Part shown: positions 32,836-41,597 of the stretch, one piece after another | How the letters are laid out: every line of letters begins with the position of its first letter | How positions within the stretch are numbered: position 1 is the stretch's first letter | Source of the DNA: Desulfovibrio sp. Fe33 | GTDB taxonomy: Bacteria; Desulfobacterota; Desulfovibrionia; Desulfovibrionales; Desulfovibrionaceae | Length of the DNA stretch: 64,000 nucleotides | Assembly (NCBI RefSeq): GCF_028532725.1 | Contig: NZ_JAQKGU010000004.1 | Span: forward strand, 62,001 to 126,000 | Direction of reading: 5' to 3' | Program-made: the position numbers and the translations under genes | The notes under the pieces: generated by a model | What the model was told of the DNA's origin: nothing | What the model saw: only the letters and a program-made list of their open reading frames with translations | Database searches by the model: none

Positions 32836-34680
32836 ATGGGATACAGGAATACGCGTGAATGCCTCGACGCCCTTGAGGCAGAGGGGGACCTCGTCCGCAT
32901 CGAAAAGAGTGTGGACGCGGACCTGGAGATAGGAGCCATCCAGCGCAGGGTTTTCAAGGCCAACGGCCCGGCCCTGCTCTTCAGCAATGTCCGGGGATGC
33001 CGATTCCCCATGGCCGCCAACCTGTACGGCACTCGCGAGCGGATGCGCTTCATCTTTCGCGACACCGTGGAAATGGTGGAGCGGTTGATGAAGCTCAAGC
33101 TTGATCCCATGGAGTGTTTGCGTCACCCCTGGCGATACCTCGGCGCGCCTAAAACCGCCTGGCACACCATGCCCAGGACCGTCTCGAACGGGCCGGTCAT
33201 GGCCAACGAAACGGCCATTTCCAGTCTGCCCGCGCTCAAGTCCTGGCCCATGGACGGCGGCCCTTACGTGACGTTGCCCCAGGTGTATTCGGAAAATCCC
33301 TCCGCGCCGGGCTTTGCCGGATCGAATCTGGGCATGTATCGCGTCCAGCTTTCGGGCAACGAGTTTGAAAAAGACCGTGAGGTGGGGCTGCACTATCAGA
33401 TTCACCGGGGCATCGGACATCATCATGCCGAGGCCATCAAGCGGGGCGAGTCCCTCAAGGTGAACATCGCGGTCGGCGGTGCTCCCGCCATGACCGTGGC
33501 AGCCATGATGCCCCTGCCCGAGGGGCTGGCCGAACTCTTTTTCGCAGGGGCGCTGGGCGGCCACCGCATTCCCATGGTCAGGCGGCCCGGCGGTCTGCCC
33601 ATTCCGGCCGAAGCCGATTTCTGCATTTGCGGAACCGTGATCCAGGGCTTGGAGAGGCCCGAGGGGCCGTTCGGCGATCATCTGGGGTACTACAGTCTGG
33701 CCCACGACTTTCCCGTTCTCAGGGTGGACAAGGTCTACCATCGCGACGACGCGGTCTGGCCTTTCACCACGGTGGGACGTCCTCCTCAGGAAGACACCCT
33801 GTTCGGCGCATTTGTTCATGAGCTGACCGCCGAGCTGGTCCCGTCGGTTTTCGCCGGCGTGCACGAAGTCCATGCGGTGGATGCGGCAGGCGTGCACCCG
33901 CTGCTTCTGGCCGTTGGCAGTGAACGGTATGTGCCGTACGCGGCCGAGCGGCAGCCCCAGGAACTCTTGACCAACGCCATGGCCCTGCTCGGCAACACCC
34001 AGACGTCGCTGTCCAAGTATGTGCTCATCGTCGCGCGGGAGGATCTGCCCGCCGGGATCGGCTGCCACGACGTGCCGGAGTTTTTCCGCCATTTGTTGGA
34101 ACGGGCGGATTTGACCCGCGATCTGCATTTCATCACCCGGACCACCATAGACACCCTGGATTACTCCGGCATCAGCCTGAACCAGGGCTCCAAGCTCATC
34201 CTGGCCGTGGCCGGAAGCCGCAAGCGCGAGTTGGCCTCGGAAGTGCCTGGCGGACTCGACCTGCCGCGCGGTTTCCGCGATCCGCAAGTCTTTGCGCCGG
34301 GGATTCTGGTCATCAAGGGGCCCAAGCATCGCCGCAAGCGGGACCAGCAGGACCCCGCCCTGGAGCGGCTGGGCGAAATGCTGGGGAAGGTCCCCGGCAT
34401 CGAGGGGTTCCCCCTGATCGTCGTGGCCGACGACGCGGAATTCGCTGCGAAGAACTGGGATAATTTCCTCTGGGTGGCCTTCACCCGGTCCGATCCGGCC
34501 ACCGACATTTACGGCGCGGGCGCATTCACCCACGCCAAGCACTGGGGCGCGGAAAAGGCGCTCGTCGTCGACGCCCGCCTCAAGACCTATCACGCCCCGC
34601 CCCTTGAGGAAGACCCGGAAGTGGAGAAGCGGGTGGACGAACTGGGCGCCAAGGGCGGCCCCTTGCACGGCATCATCTAA
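32836..34680 (+). CDS. UbiD-family prenyl-FMN decarboxylase (menaquinone type)
   Basis: A 614-residue UbiD-type enzyme that uses prenyl-FMN made by UbiX to decarboxylate an aromatic ring acid. The catalytic motif RPEGPFGDHLGYY (about residues 274-286) carries the conserved Glu. VNIAVGGAPAMTVAAMMPLPEG is the typical metal/cofactor segment, and ETAISSLPALKSWPMDGGPY starts the domain. Length near 600 fits the menaquinone branch (MqnL-like) rather than E. coli UbiD (about 500). No quinone genes are adjacent except ubiX 3.5 kb away. An aromatic-degradation role is the alternative. Confidence 0.9.
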   Translation: MGYRNTRECLDALEAEGDLVRIEKSVDADLEIGAIQRRVFKANGPALLFSNVRGCRFPMAANLYGTRERMRFIFRDTVEMVERLMKLKLDPMECLRHPWRYLGAPKTAWHTMPRTVSNGPVMANETAISSLPALKSWPMDGGPYVTLPQVYSENPSAPGFAGSNLGMYRVQLSGNEFEKDREVGLHYQIHRGIGHHHAEAIKRGESLKVNIAVGGAPAMTVAAMMPLPEGLAELFFAGALGGHRIPMVRRPGGLPIPAEADFCICGTVIQGLERPEGPFGDHLGYYSLAHDFPVLRVDKVYHRDDAVWPFTTVGRPPQEDTLFGAFVHELTAELVPSVFAGVHEVHAVDAAGVHPLLLAVGSERYVPYAAERQPQELLTNAMALLGNTQTSLSKYVLIVAREDLPAGIGCHDVPEFFRHLLERADLTRDLHFITRTTIDTLDYSGISLNQGSKLILAVAGSRKRELASEVPGGLDLPRGFRDPQVFAPGILVIKGPKHRRKRDQQDPALERLGEMLGKVPGIEGFPLIVVADDAEFAAKNWDNFLWVAFTRSDPATDIYGAGAFTHAKHWGAEKALVVDARLKTYHAPPLEEDPEVEKRVDELGAKGGPLHGII

Positions 34681-34691
34681 CGGAGATTCAC

Positions 34692-35201
34692 ATGGACGAA
34701 AAAGTCGCGCGGGACTTGAAACTCGCCTTTGCCCTCGACCTCTACGAAACCGTCAAGGCCGCCCGGAAAAACCGGGACGAGCATGTCTTTCGTCATACCA
34801 TGTCCGAAGAGGGCGGGCAGATGGTCTTTGTGGGCATGTACCCGAAGAAGGACCTTCTCGACCTGCCGAACATGACCGAAGAGTTCGCGGCCCGGCTGCA
34901 TACCTTCAATTTGCTCGGGGTGGTCACGGACGGCGCGTCCGGCCTGGACATGTTTCTCCTGGGCGGCATGAACAAGCCTTTCACCTCTCTGAACAACGGC
35001 CGCGAGCTTGCCGGGCGGCTGGCCGACGAGCAGGTCTTCGCCTTTCTTGAAATGTATTTCAAGGCCAGGGGGGTGATGATGAATTTCCGGATCATGACCT
35101 ATGACGAGTTCGTCAAGGCCGCGGAGAGCGAGGTCTTCAAGAATACGTCGTTCACCCGCATGACCGAGGCGCAGGAGCTCCTGGCGACTTTGGAGAACTG
35201 A
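34692..35201 (+). CDS. Conserved hypothetical protein downstream of ubiD
   Basis: A 169-residue soluble protein without signal peptide or membrane segment. It is mixed alpha/beta, with segments such as GGQMVFVGMYPKKDLLDL, LHTFNLLGVVTDGASGLD and GVMMNFRIMTYDEFVKAA, and no catalytic motif I recognise. It starts 11 bases after ubiD with a good RBS (CGGAGATTCAC), so cotranscription with the decarboxylase is likely. The function may be linked to it, but the sequence does not say how. Confidence 0.8.
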   Translation: MDEKVARDLKLAFALDLYETVKAARKNRDEHVFRHTMSEEGGQMVFVGMYPKKDLLDLPNMTEEFAARLHTFNLLGVVTDGASGLDMFLLGGMNKPFTSLNNGRELAGRLADEQVFAFLEMYFKARGVMMNFRIMTYDEFVKAAESEVFKNTSFTRMTEAQELLATLEN

Positions 35202-35327
35202 CGCCGAATCATCGCGAAAGGGCGGGCGATCCGCTCTTGGCCGCGCCGCGTCCGTTGCCGTGCGCGGCCCTCCGCGGTCGTCTCCCGCGAAGCGGCGGGC
35301 AGCCCGGAGGGGAAGGGCGCGGCGAGA

Positions 35328-35726
35328 TCATTCCCCGTTCAGCGTCTTCTGTACGGCCACATCGAGCATGTGCTGGTGGAGGCGGGTGGAGATGGTTTCG
35401 CTCTGCTCGACGTTCTCGATGAGCTCGCGGAGCTTGTCCACGGATTCGAGGCAGGCGGTGACGACCATCTCCGAGGGGGCTATTTCCTTTCGGCGGATCA
35501 TCTCCAGGACGTTTTCCAGCTTGTGGGCCAGGTCCTCGATGTTCGTCAGCTTGAGCAGGTTGGAGCCTGCCTTGACGGAATGGGCGTCGCGGAAGATTGA
35601 ATTGATGGTCTCGTCGCCGCAGTCGAGGCCGCAGGTCTCCAAATGGAGCAGGCCCGATTCGATGGAGTCGAGCCGCTCCGCAGTTTCCTCCAGAAAAATC
35701 TCGATCACCTGATCGTTCATCGCCAT
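35328..35726 (-). CDS. Stand-alone HPt domain protein
   Basis: A 132-residue protein made of one HPt four-helix domain; the phosphorylatable His is in RDAHSVKAGSNLL near residue 49, as in CheA P1 domains. The start overlaps the cheV stop by one base (TGATG), so the two are translated together. It may take phosphate from CheV's receiver or feed it. No CheA or chemoreceptor is nearby. Between its stop and the upstream gene (35202-35327) there is only GC-rich sequence. Confidence 0.88.
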   Translation of the reverse strand: MAMNDQVIEIFLEETAERLDSIESGLLHLETCGLDCGDETINSIFRDAHSVKAGSNLLKLTNIEDLAHKLENVLEMIRRKEIAPSEMVVTACLESVDKLRELIENVEQSETISTRLHQHMLDVAVQKTLNGE

Positions 35727-36670
35727 CAGCGGGCACCGCCTTCGATGAGGTCGAGGGCCACCTGCGGGATTGTGTGCAGGTCGGGTTTGGATATCTGCAT
35801 GTCCGCGCCCACCGATTCACCCTTGTGCCGCAACTCGTTTGTGATGATGGACGAGTACAGGATGACCGGCAGCGCTTGCAGGACCGGGTCTTCCTTGATC
35901 CGTTTGGTCAGGCTGAAGCCGTCCATGAGAGGCATCTCGATGTCGGAGATGATCAGATCCACATATTCGGTGACGTCCTTGCCCTCGGCTTCGGCCCTGG
36001 CCTTGATGTCCATGATGGCGCGCAGGGCCTCGTCGCCGTTGTTGGTGACGATGGGCTTGAAATTGGCCTCGGTCAGGTTGGCCTTTATCATGGCCCGGAT
36101 GGTGGCCGAATCGTCGGCCACGAGGACCGTGTATTCGTTGGCGGAGACGGCCATTTCCACACCGTCGTCCGGTTCGAACTGCGAGAGGATGGTCTCGAGG
36201 TCCAGGAGCTGGACGAAGTAGTCGCCCTTGTCGATGAGGCCGACGATGGCGTCGGTGTTGGTCGAGATGATGCTGGAGGGCGGGATGACCTCGCCCCAGC
36301 CGACGCGGTGGATTTCGGTTACGCCCGACACCAGGAATCCCGTCACGGATTTGCTGAATTCGGTGACGATGACGATGTCGCGCTCCGTCTTGGGCATGTC
36401 CAATTCGAGCCAGACGGACAGGTCCAGCACCGGCAGGATGAGGTCGCGCAGCGGGATGGTCCCCATGAACGAAGGATGCGGGGCGGATTCCGGCGGGTCG
36501 AGGTTGGGCGTCTCGATGACCTGCATGACCTTGGCCACGTTGATGCCGAAGAAGTTGGGTACGGGTTCCTTTCCCGGCTCGCGAACCTCGTTGATGTAGA
36601 ATTCGAGTATTTCGAGCTCGTTGGTTCCCGTCTCCAGGAGAATGCCGGTATCTATGGCGTTTCTACTCAT
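35726..36670 (-). CDS. cheV: Chemotaxis adaptor CheV
   Basis: A 314-residue protein with an N-terminal CheW domain (about 18-165, including FGINVAKVMQVIE and GTIPLRDLILPVLDLSVWL) and a C-terminal receiver (about 182-305). The receiver has the acidic pair in VADDS, the phospho-Asp in IISDIEMPLMDG (about residue 240) and the conserved Lys in ISKPD. CheV couples chemoreceptors to CheA and adjusts by phosphorylation. It is cotranslated with the HPt gene behind it. The upstream intergenic region (36671-36890) has no gene. Confidence 0.94.
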   Translation of the reverse strand: MSRNAIDTGILLETGTNELEILEFYINEVREPGKEPVPNFFGINVAKVMQVIETPNLDPPESAPHPSFMGTIPLRDLILPVLDLSVWLELDMPKTERDIVIVTEFSKSVTGFLVSGVTEIHRVGWGEVIPPSSIISTNTDAIVGLIDKGDYFVQLLDLETILSQFEPDDGVEMAVSANEYTVLVADDSATIRAMIKANLTEANFKPIVTNNGDEALRAIMDIKARAEAEGKDVTEYVDLIISDIEMPLMDGFSLTKRIKEDPVLQALPVILYSSIITNELRHKGESVGADMQISKPDLHTIPQVALDLIEGGAR

Positions 36671-36890
36671 ATTTTTTACTCCCGAATCGGGTTCCTGTTA
36701 CGGTGGACGTTTGTCTTTTCCCATACGACGTCACCCGTTTCCTGTCCACGCCATTAGATTGCGGGGATGGACATTTATAACGGGTTGAAGGTGTGAATGT
36801 GATTTGCCTTATTGGGTTGACGCAGGGGTGGCGCGAAGGCACAATCGGCGGATACGTGTAAAAAATTCTTGAACAAAAGGATGATGCGCG

Positions 36891-39848
36891 ATGAATACCG
36901 AGACTCACGACGATCCGGCGAAGGTCAGGAAGAAGCTTCTGAAAACCCTGGAAGGCTCGGCCGCCGAACTGGTGCCCTGGTTTTACGGCAATATGCCCGA
37001 GTACTATTTCCAGACCCACAGCGAAGACGAACAGGTCAGGCATCTGATGGCGCTCGTCTCGGGCATGGTCCGCAAGGAAAGACAGGCCCTCGCTCTGCAC
37101 AGCCCGTGTGGTTCGCGGGTGACGCATATATCCCATGGCGGAGACATGGACACGCTCGGCCGGGTGCTCGATCAGTACAGGGACAAGGACATTCAGCACG
37201 CGCGTCTCTATTCCAGCCGGGACGATTCCCTCAGGCTGGATACCTTTGTCCTCGCGCCGCAGCCTGCCTGCGCGGCGGACAACGCCACGGTGAAGGATGT
37301 CCTGGAAAGGGCGAAGGCCGGGGAAATGGGGCTCGCCGCCGCCGACCTGAACGGTTTCGAGCGGTTCCTGGGCTGGGTCAGCGACGATTACATGGAGAAG
37401 TTCGAGCCGGGCCGCGCCGTGCGTCACTTCAAGACCTGCGGCTGCCTGGAGAATCAGGAACGGGTGCAGGTTCAGCTTGAAAAGGACGTGCGCCCCGGTT
37501 TCGACCGCGTCGGCGTGGCCATGGTCCAGCCGCCCAAGAAGGGGCTGCTGCATACGGTGGTCAACGTTTTCGGGCGGGAAGGGGTGCCCGTGGACAGGGC
37601 GTATGCCGACGAGTTCGAGCGACCGGGCCAGTCCGCCATTTCCATCATGAGCTTTTATCTCGACAGGAAGCGTATCGACCTCAACGAGGGAGACGAGCGG
37701 TGGTTGCGGCTCAAACGTCAGCTTGAGATGTGCAAGTGGTTCGCGCCGCACGGCCTGGAGGCTCTGGCGTACGACGACGGCTGGGAGCTGGGACAGGTCA
37801 TGCTCATGCAGGCCGCCGGGGAGTTCGCCCACCAGTTCCTCATTCGCAAGGATCTCCATGCCTACACTTCGTCGCGCATCGTTTACGCCCTCCTCAAGCA
37901 TCGGGCGGTCACCCGTCTGCTCATGCGGTATTTCGAGGTCCGTTTCGATCCGGCCTTCGCCGGAGACCGCGCCGCCGCCATGCGCGAGCAGCGTGAGCTG
38001 GTGCGTTCGGCAATCAGGGATGTGGACAACTCCATTCATCGCGACATCCTGACTTATGTTTATAAATTCTTCCGCTATACCCTGCGGACCAACTATTATC
38101 TTGAGCACAAGCTCGGATTGAGCTTCCGTCTCGATCCGTTGATTCTGGCTCCGCTGCCAAGGAAGGAGCGTCCCTTCGGCGTGTATTGCTTCCACGGTCC
38201 GTACAGCTGGGCCTTCCATGTGCGCTATCGCGACATGGCCCGGGGCGGAGTCCGCGTGGTTCGCACATGGAGCCAGGAGCAGTTCGAGGTGGAGTCCAAC
38301 CGTCTGCTCGACGAAGTCACCAAGCTGGCGCGCGCCCAGCAGTTCAAGAACAAGGACATTCCGGAGGGCGGTTCCAAGGCGGTCATCCTGCTCGGACCCG
38401 ATGGCGACATCGACCTGGCGGTCAAGTCCATGGTCGACTCCTTCCTGGACCTGCTCGTCGCGCCCGAGGGGAGCAACGGCTTTGTCCAACCCGGCATCGT
38501 AGACTATCTGGGCCGCGAGGAGATCATTTTCCTCGGCCCGGACGAGAACATCACCCCGGAGCACATCCAGTGGATGGCCGACAGGGCCGCCCGGCGCGGC
38601 TACAAGTGGCCCAGTGCCTTCATGAGCTCCAAACCCGGCGCGGGCATTCCCCACAAGAAGTACGGCGTCACATCCGAAGGGGTCATCGTCTTCGCCGAGG
38701 AGTTGTTGCGCACGCTCGGCATCGACCCGGCGAACGAACCGTTCTCGGTCAAGATCACCGGCGGACCGGCCGGTGACGTGGCCTCCAACGTCATGCGCAT
38801 CCTTATTCGGGAGTTCGGCGGGAACGCGAAGATCGTCGCCATGACCGACGGCCACGGCGCGGTGTATGATCCAGAGGGCATGAACCACGGCGAACTGCTC
38901 AGGCTCATGGACAACAATCTCAAGGCCGCCGATTTCAGCCGTGCGGAGCTCAGGGGCGAAGGGGCCTTCGTGGTCTCCACGGCGGAGCCGGAAGGCACCC
39001 GCATCCGCAACACCCTCCACAACACGGCCGTGGCCGACATCTTCATCCCGTCAGGCGGTAGGCCGGATACGATGAACATGTCCAACTGGAAGGAGTTCCT
39101 GCAAAAGGACGGCACTCCTTCGGCGCGCGGCATCGTCGAAGGGGCGAACATCTTCATCTCGCCGGACGCGCGCGCCATGCTCGAGCGGGCAGGGGTCCTG
39201 GCCGTGCCCGGCCCCTCGGCCAACAAGACGGGCGTCATCTGCTCCTCCTACGAAATCCTCGCCGGGCTCGTCCTCAGCGAAGAGGAGTTCATCGGAATCA
39301 AGGAGCAGTACATCGCGCAGCTTCTGGTCATTCTCCGACAGCGGGCGCGCTCCGAAGCGCATCTGCTCATGCGCGAATACAAACTGGCCGGGGGGGAACG
39401 GACCATCACCCAGCTCTCCTACGCTCTGTCCGAGTCCATCAACTCCCTGGCGGACCACGTGGACGCCGTGCTCAAGGAGTCCGTTGAGCGGGTGGCCGAC
39501 GATCCGGCCCTGGTCGAGGTCCTGTTGGCCTACTGCCCGGCCGTGCTGGCGGAACGGTACCGCGACCGGTTGGTGAACGACTTGCCGCGCGCTCATCAAC
39601 TGGCCTTGCTCGCTTCCTTCCTCTCCGCCAAGATGCTTTATCAGGAGGGGCTGGGGTGGGCCGACCGTCTTGTCTCTTTGCGCGACGTGCGCGAAGTCGT
39701 CCTCGGCTATCTCGCCCAGGAAAAGATCGTGGCCGGACTCATGGCGGAAGTGCGGGCCTCGGGCCTGGAACACGCCGAACTCCTCGACCGCATTCTGGAT
39801 CGCGCGGCTCGCAAGGTCCTCACTTTGGACAGCCTCGGCTTGGGATAG
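36891..39848 (+). CDS. Large NAD-dependent glutamate dehydrogenase
   Basis: A 985-residue protein of the large NAD-GDH type, which oxidises glutamate to 2-oxoglutarate for catabolism. The catalytic half contains YRDMARGGVRVVRTWSQEQF (about 446-465), the active-site region around NKDIPEGGSKAVILL, and the Rossmann-fold loop KITGGPAGDVASNVM (about 621-635). RGIVEGANIFISPDAR near residue 748 is the C-terminal core motif. At about 1,000 residues it is shorter than the 180-kDa class and larger than the usual 50-kDa enzymes. The N-terminal 350 residues probably contain regulatory ACT-like modules. Start ATG 36891. Single gene; the next gene has its own promoter. Confidence 0.88.
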   Translation: MNTETHDDPAKVRKKLLKTLEGSAAELVPWFYGNMPEYYFQTHSEDEQVRHLMALVSGMVRKERQALALHSPCGSRVTHISHGGDMDTLGRVLDQYRDKDIQHARLYSSRDDSLRLDTFVLAPQPACAADNATVKDVLERAKAGEMGLAAADLNGFERFLGWVSDDYMEKFEPGRAVRHFKTCGCLENQERVQVQLEKDVRPGFDRVGVAMVQPPKKGLLHTVVNVFGREGVPVDRAYADEFERPGQSAISIMSFYLDRKRIDLNEGDERWLRLKRQLEMCKWFAPHGLEALAYDDGWELGQVMLMQAAGEFAHQFLIRKDLHAYTSSRIVYALLKHRAVTRLLMRYFEVRFDPAFAGDRAAAMREQRELVRSAIRDVDNSIHRDILTYVYKFFRYTLRTNYYLEHKLGLSFRLDPLILAPLPRKERPFGVYCFHGPYSWAFHVRYRDMARGGVRVVRTWSQEQFEVESNRLLDEVTKLARAQQFKNKDIPEGGSKAVILLGPDGDIDLAVKSMVDSFLDLLVAPEGSNGFVQPGIVDYLGREEIIFLGPDENITPEHIQWMADRAARRGYKWPSAFMSSKPGAGIPHKKYGVTSEGVIVFAEELLRTLGIDPANEPFSVKITGGPAGDVASNVMRILIREFGGNAKIVAMTDGHGAVYDPEGMNHGELLRLMDNNLKAADFSRAELRGEGAFVVSTAEPEGTRIRNTLHNTAVADIFIPSGGRPDTMNMSNWKEFLQKDGTPSARGIVEGANIFISPDARAMLERAGVLAVPGPSANKTGVICSSYEILAGLVLSEEEFIGIKEQYIAQLLVILRQRARSEAHLLMREYKLAGGERTITQLSYALSESINSLADHVDAVLKESVERVADDPALVEVLLAYCPAVLAERYRDRLVNDLPRAHQLALLASFLSAKMLYQEGLGWADRLVSLRDVREVVLGYLAQEKIVAGLMAEVRASGLEHAELLDRILDRAARKVLTLDSLGLG

Positions 39849-39895
39849 GGAGGCGCCACGGACCGCTCATTTTGGTCGTTTGAAACGGGCCGGAC

Positions 39896-39947
39896 TTGAC
39901 ATCCGGCCTGTATGACCGTATTGTTATGACAAATGAGTGAATATTCA
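39896..39947 (+). promoter_or_regulatory. Promoter and putative operator of the arsR-family gene
   Basis: TTGACA (39896-39901) and TATTGT (39919-39924) with 17-base spacing form a good promoter. The palindrome TGAATATTCA (39938-39947) lies just past the likely transcription start. It resembles ArsR/SmtB-type operator half-sites (TGAAYA...TRTTCA), so autorepression is inferred. Confidence 0.6.
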
Positions 39948-39960
39948 TGTGAGGGAAGAA

Positions 39961-40317
39961 ATGTCGAACGTAGCTTGCAGCGATACCGAACAGCACGCTA
40001 AAAACGTGTCCGCCGCCCGTGATTCCATGCTTTCGGAGCGGGAGTTCCTGTTTTTGGCAGAACTTTTCAAGGCCTTGGGCGATTACACCCGGGTTCGAAT
40101 TTTGTATGCCTTGTCCCTCGGCGAGTTGTGCGTCTGCGCCCTGGCCGAGGTCCTGGATATGTCCCAGTCGGCCATATCCCATCAGTTGCGGCTGCTCCGG
40201 GCCGCCAAGCTGGTGCGCTACCGCAAGGAAGGCAAGAACGTCTTTTATTCCCTGGACGACGACCATGTGCGCAATCTGGTCTCCCAGGGATTGGATCACA
40301 TCAAGGAAGAGGCGTAG
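39961..40317 (+). CDS. ArsR/SmtB-family metal-sensing repressor
   Basis: A 118-residue winged-helix regulator. The recognition segment ELCVCALAEVLDMSQSAISHQLRLLR contains the CxC of the alpha-3 metal site (ELCVC, about residues 56-60), as in ArsR and CadC. An N-terminal cysteine (VACSD) could complete a thiolate site for As(III), Cd/Pb or Zn. The wing is KEGKNVFYSLDD. The start ATG 39961 follows GAGGGAAGAA. It precedes a metal-permease gene, its likely target. Confidence 0.93.
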   Translation: MSNVACSDTEQHAKNVSAARDSMLSEREFLFLAELFKALGDYTRVRILYALSLGELCVCALAEVLDMSQSAISHQLRLLRAAKLVRYRKEGKNVFYSLDDDHVRNLVSQGLDHIKEEA

Positions 40318-40348
40318 CCCGCCTCCTCCTTTTTTTTGCCTAGTCTTA

Positions 40349-40372
40349 TGAATAGATGCTCAATTGTGAATA
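40349..40372 (+). promoter_or_regulatory. Second candidate operator before the permease
   Basis: TGAATAGATGCTCA (40349-40362) is an imperfect TGA-N8-TCA inverted repeat, followed by another TGAATA (40367-40372). The half-site is the same as in the arsR operator, so the permease may be directly regulated too. Confidence 0.4.
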
Positions 40373-40394
40373 AAGTGTGACCGCAGGTTCCCGC

Positions 40395-41474
40395 ATGATC
40401 GATATTTTAGTCAATATTATTGCCGAGTCATGGCATGTTCTGGTTGAGGCCGCACCGTATGTGCTCTTCGGTTTTTTCGTGGCCGGTCTGCTCAAGGGAT
40501 TCGTCCCCGATTCATTCATGGCCCGCCATCTGGGCGGAAAATCGCTGGGCGCGGTGCTCAAGGCGGCGGTCATCGGCGTGCCGCTGCCCCTGTGCTCCTG
40601 CGGCGTGCTGCCTGCGGCGCTCGGTCTGCGCAGGCAGGGCGCCAGCAAGGGGGCGACCACGGCCTTCATGATCTCCACCCCCGAGACGGGCGTGGATTCC
40701 ATGGCCGTGACGTATGCGCTCATCGATCCGCTAATGACCGTCATCCGTCCCGTGGCCGCGACAATCACCGCCGTTTTTGCGGGGCTGCTCATCAACGCCT
40801 TCCCTGACGACAAGGCGGAGGCCCAGCCCCTCGCCGGTCTCGCAGGGAGTTCGGCAGGCTGCACCGGCTGCGGCTGTGGCGGTTCCTGCGCGTCCGCGCC
40901 CTCTCCGACCGTGGCGGGGCGTTTCATGGCAGGGATGCGCCACGCCTTCGGAGAGATGATAGAGGATATCGGCCGCTGGCTGCTGGTTGGCGTCGTCATC
41001 GCCGGGATCATTTCGGCGGCCATTCCCGAGAATGCGCTGGATAGTTATGTGGGCACCGGCATGTTTTCCTATCTTGTTATGCTGGTCGTGGCCCTGCCGC
41101 TCTATGTTTGCGCCACGGCCTCCACTCCCATAGCGGCCTCGCTTTTGCTCAAGGGCCTTTCGCCGGGTGCGGCTTTGGTCTTTCTTCTGGCGGGACCGGC
41201 CACCAACGGGGCGACCATCACGGTCATGCTCAAGACCCTGGGCAAGCGGGCCGCCGGGCTGTATGTGGCTTCAATCGTCGTCTGTTCCCTGGTCCTGGCC
41301 TGGGTTACGGACCACATCTATGTCGCGCTCGGCCTGGACATCCGCGCCGTGGTGTCCGATGTGAGCGAGCTGTTGCCGCACTGGATTGGCGTGGCGTCCG
41401 CCTTGCTTACCTTGGCGCTGGTGGCCAAGAGCTTCCTGCCTGGCCATTCCCATGGTCATTCCCACGGCCATTAG
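40395..41474 (+). CDS. Predicted metal-efflux permease (SO_0444/DUF318 family)
   Basis: A 359-residue inner-membrane permease. The conserved family motif is GVPLPLCSCGVLPAALGLRRQGASKGA split by helices (about residues 62-88), with paired cysteines CSC. A second is PLYVCATASTPIAASLLLKG near residue 236, and a third GPATNGATITVMLKTLGKRA. The cytoplasmic linker contains CTGCGCGGSC and the C-terminus ends in GHSHGHSHGH, both likely metal-binding. Relatives are annotated as copper/zinc or arsenic permeases. Start ATG 40395; a GTG at 40377 is in frame but has no RBS. The arsR-type regulator just upstream suggests metal-induced expression. Which metal is unknown. Confidence 0.88.
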   Translation: MIDILVNIIAESWHVLVEAAPYVLFGFFVAGLLKGFVPDSFMARHLGGKSLGAVLKAAVIGVPLPLCSCGVLPAALGLRRQGASKGATTAFMISTPETGVDSMAVTYALIDPLMTVIRPVAATITAVFAGLLINAFPDDKAEAQPLAGLAGSSAGCTGCGCGGSCASAPSPTVAGRFMAGMRHAFGEMIEDIGRWLLVGVVIAGIISAAIPENALDSYVGTGMFSYLVMLVVALPLYVCATASTPIAASLLLKGLSPGAALVFLLAGPATNGATITVMLKTLGKRAAGLYVASIVVCSLVLAWVTDHIYVALGLDIRAVVSDVSELLPHWIGVASALLTLALVAKSFLPGHSHGHSHGH

Positions 41475-41513
41475 CATGAAGCTGGCCGACGGCAGGGCCG
41501 GTACGCATTTTCG

Positions 41514-41547
41514 GACGGGGCGGCGCAGGTTGCCCCGTCTTTCCTTT
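41514..41547 (+). terminator. Terminator after the permease
   Basis: GACGGGGC (41514-41521) and GCCCCGTC (41532-41539) form an eight-bp stem, followed by TTTCCTTT. Confidence 0.8.
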
Positions 41548-41597
41548 CTCTGCGCATCATGTTAAAAACTCCGCCAGCAAATTCAAGGGGAAGAGGC

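Noticed and set aside
35202-35327. GC-rich inverted repeats between the ubiD-linked gene and the HPt gene
   Set aside because: Several short overlapping stems are possible, but none has a T-run or clear symmetry; they look like ordinary GC-rich spacer or weak terminators.
41450-41474. Short tandem repeat at the end of the permease gene
   Set aside because: It encodes the GHSHGHSHGH metal-binding tail and is explained by the protein, not by a CRISPR or other DNA repeat.
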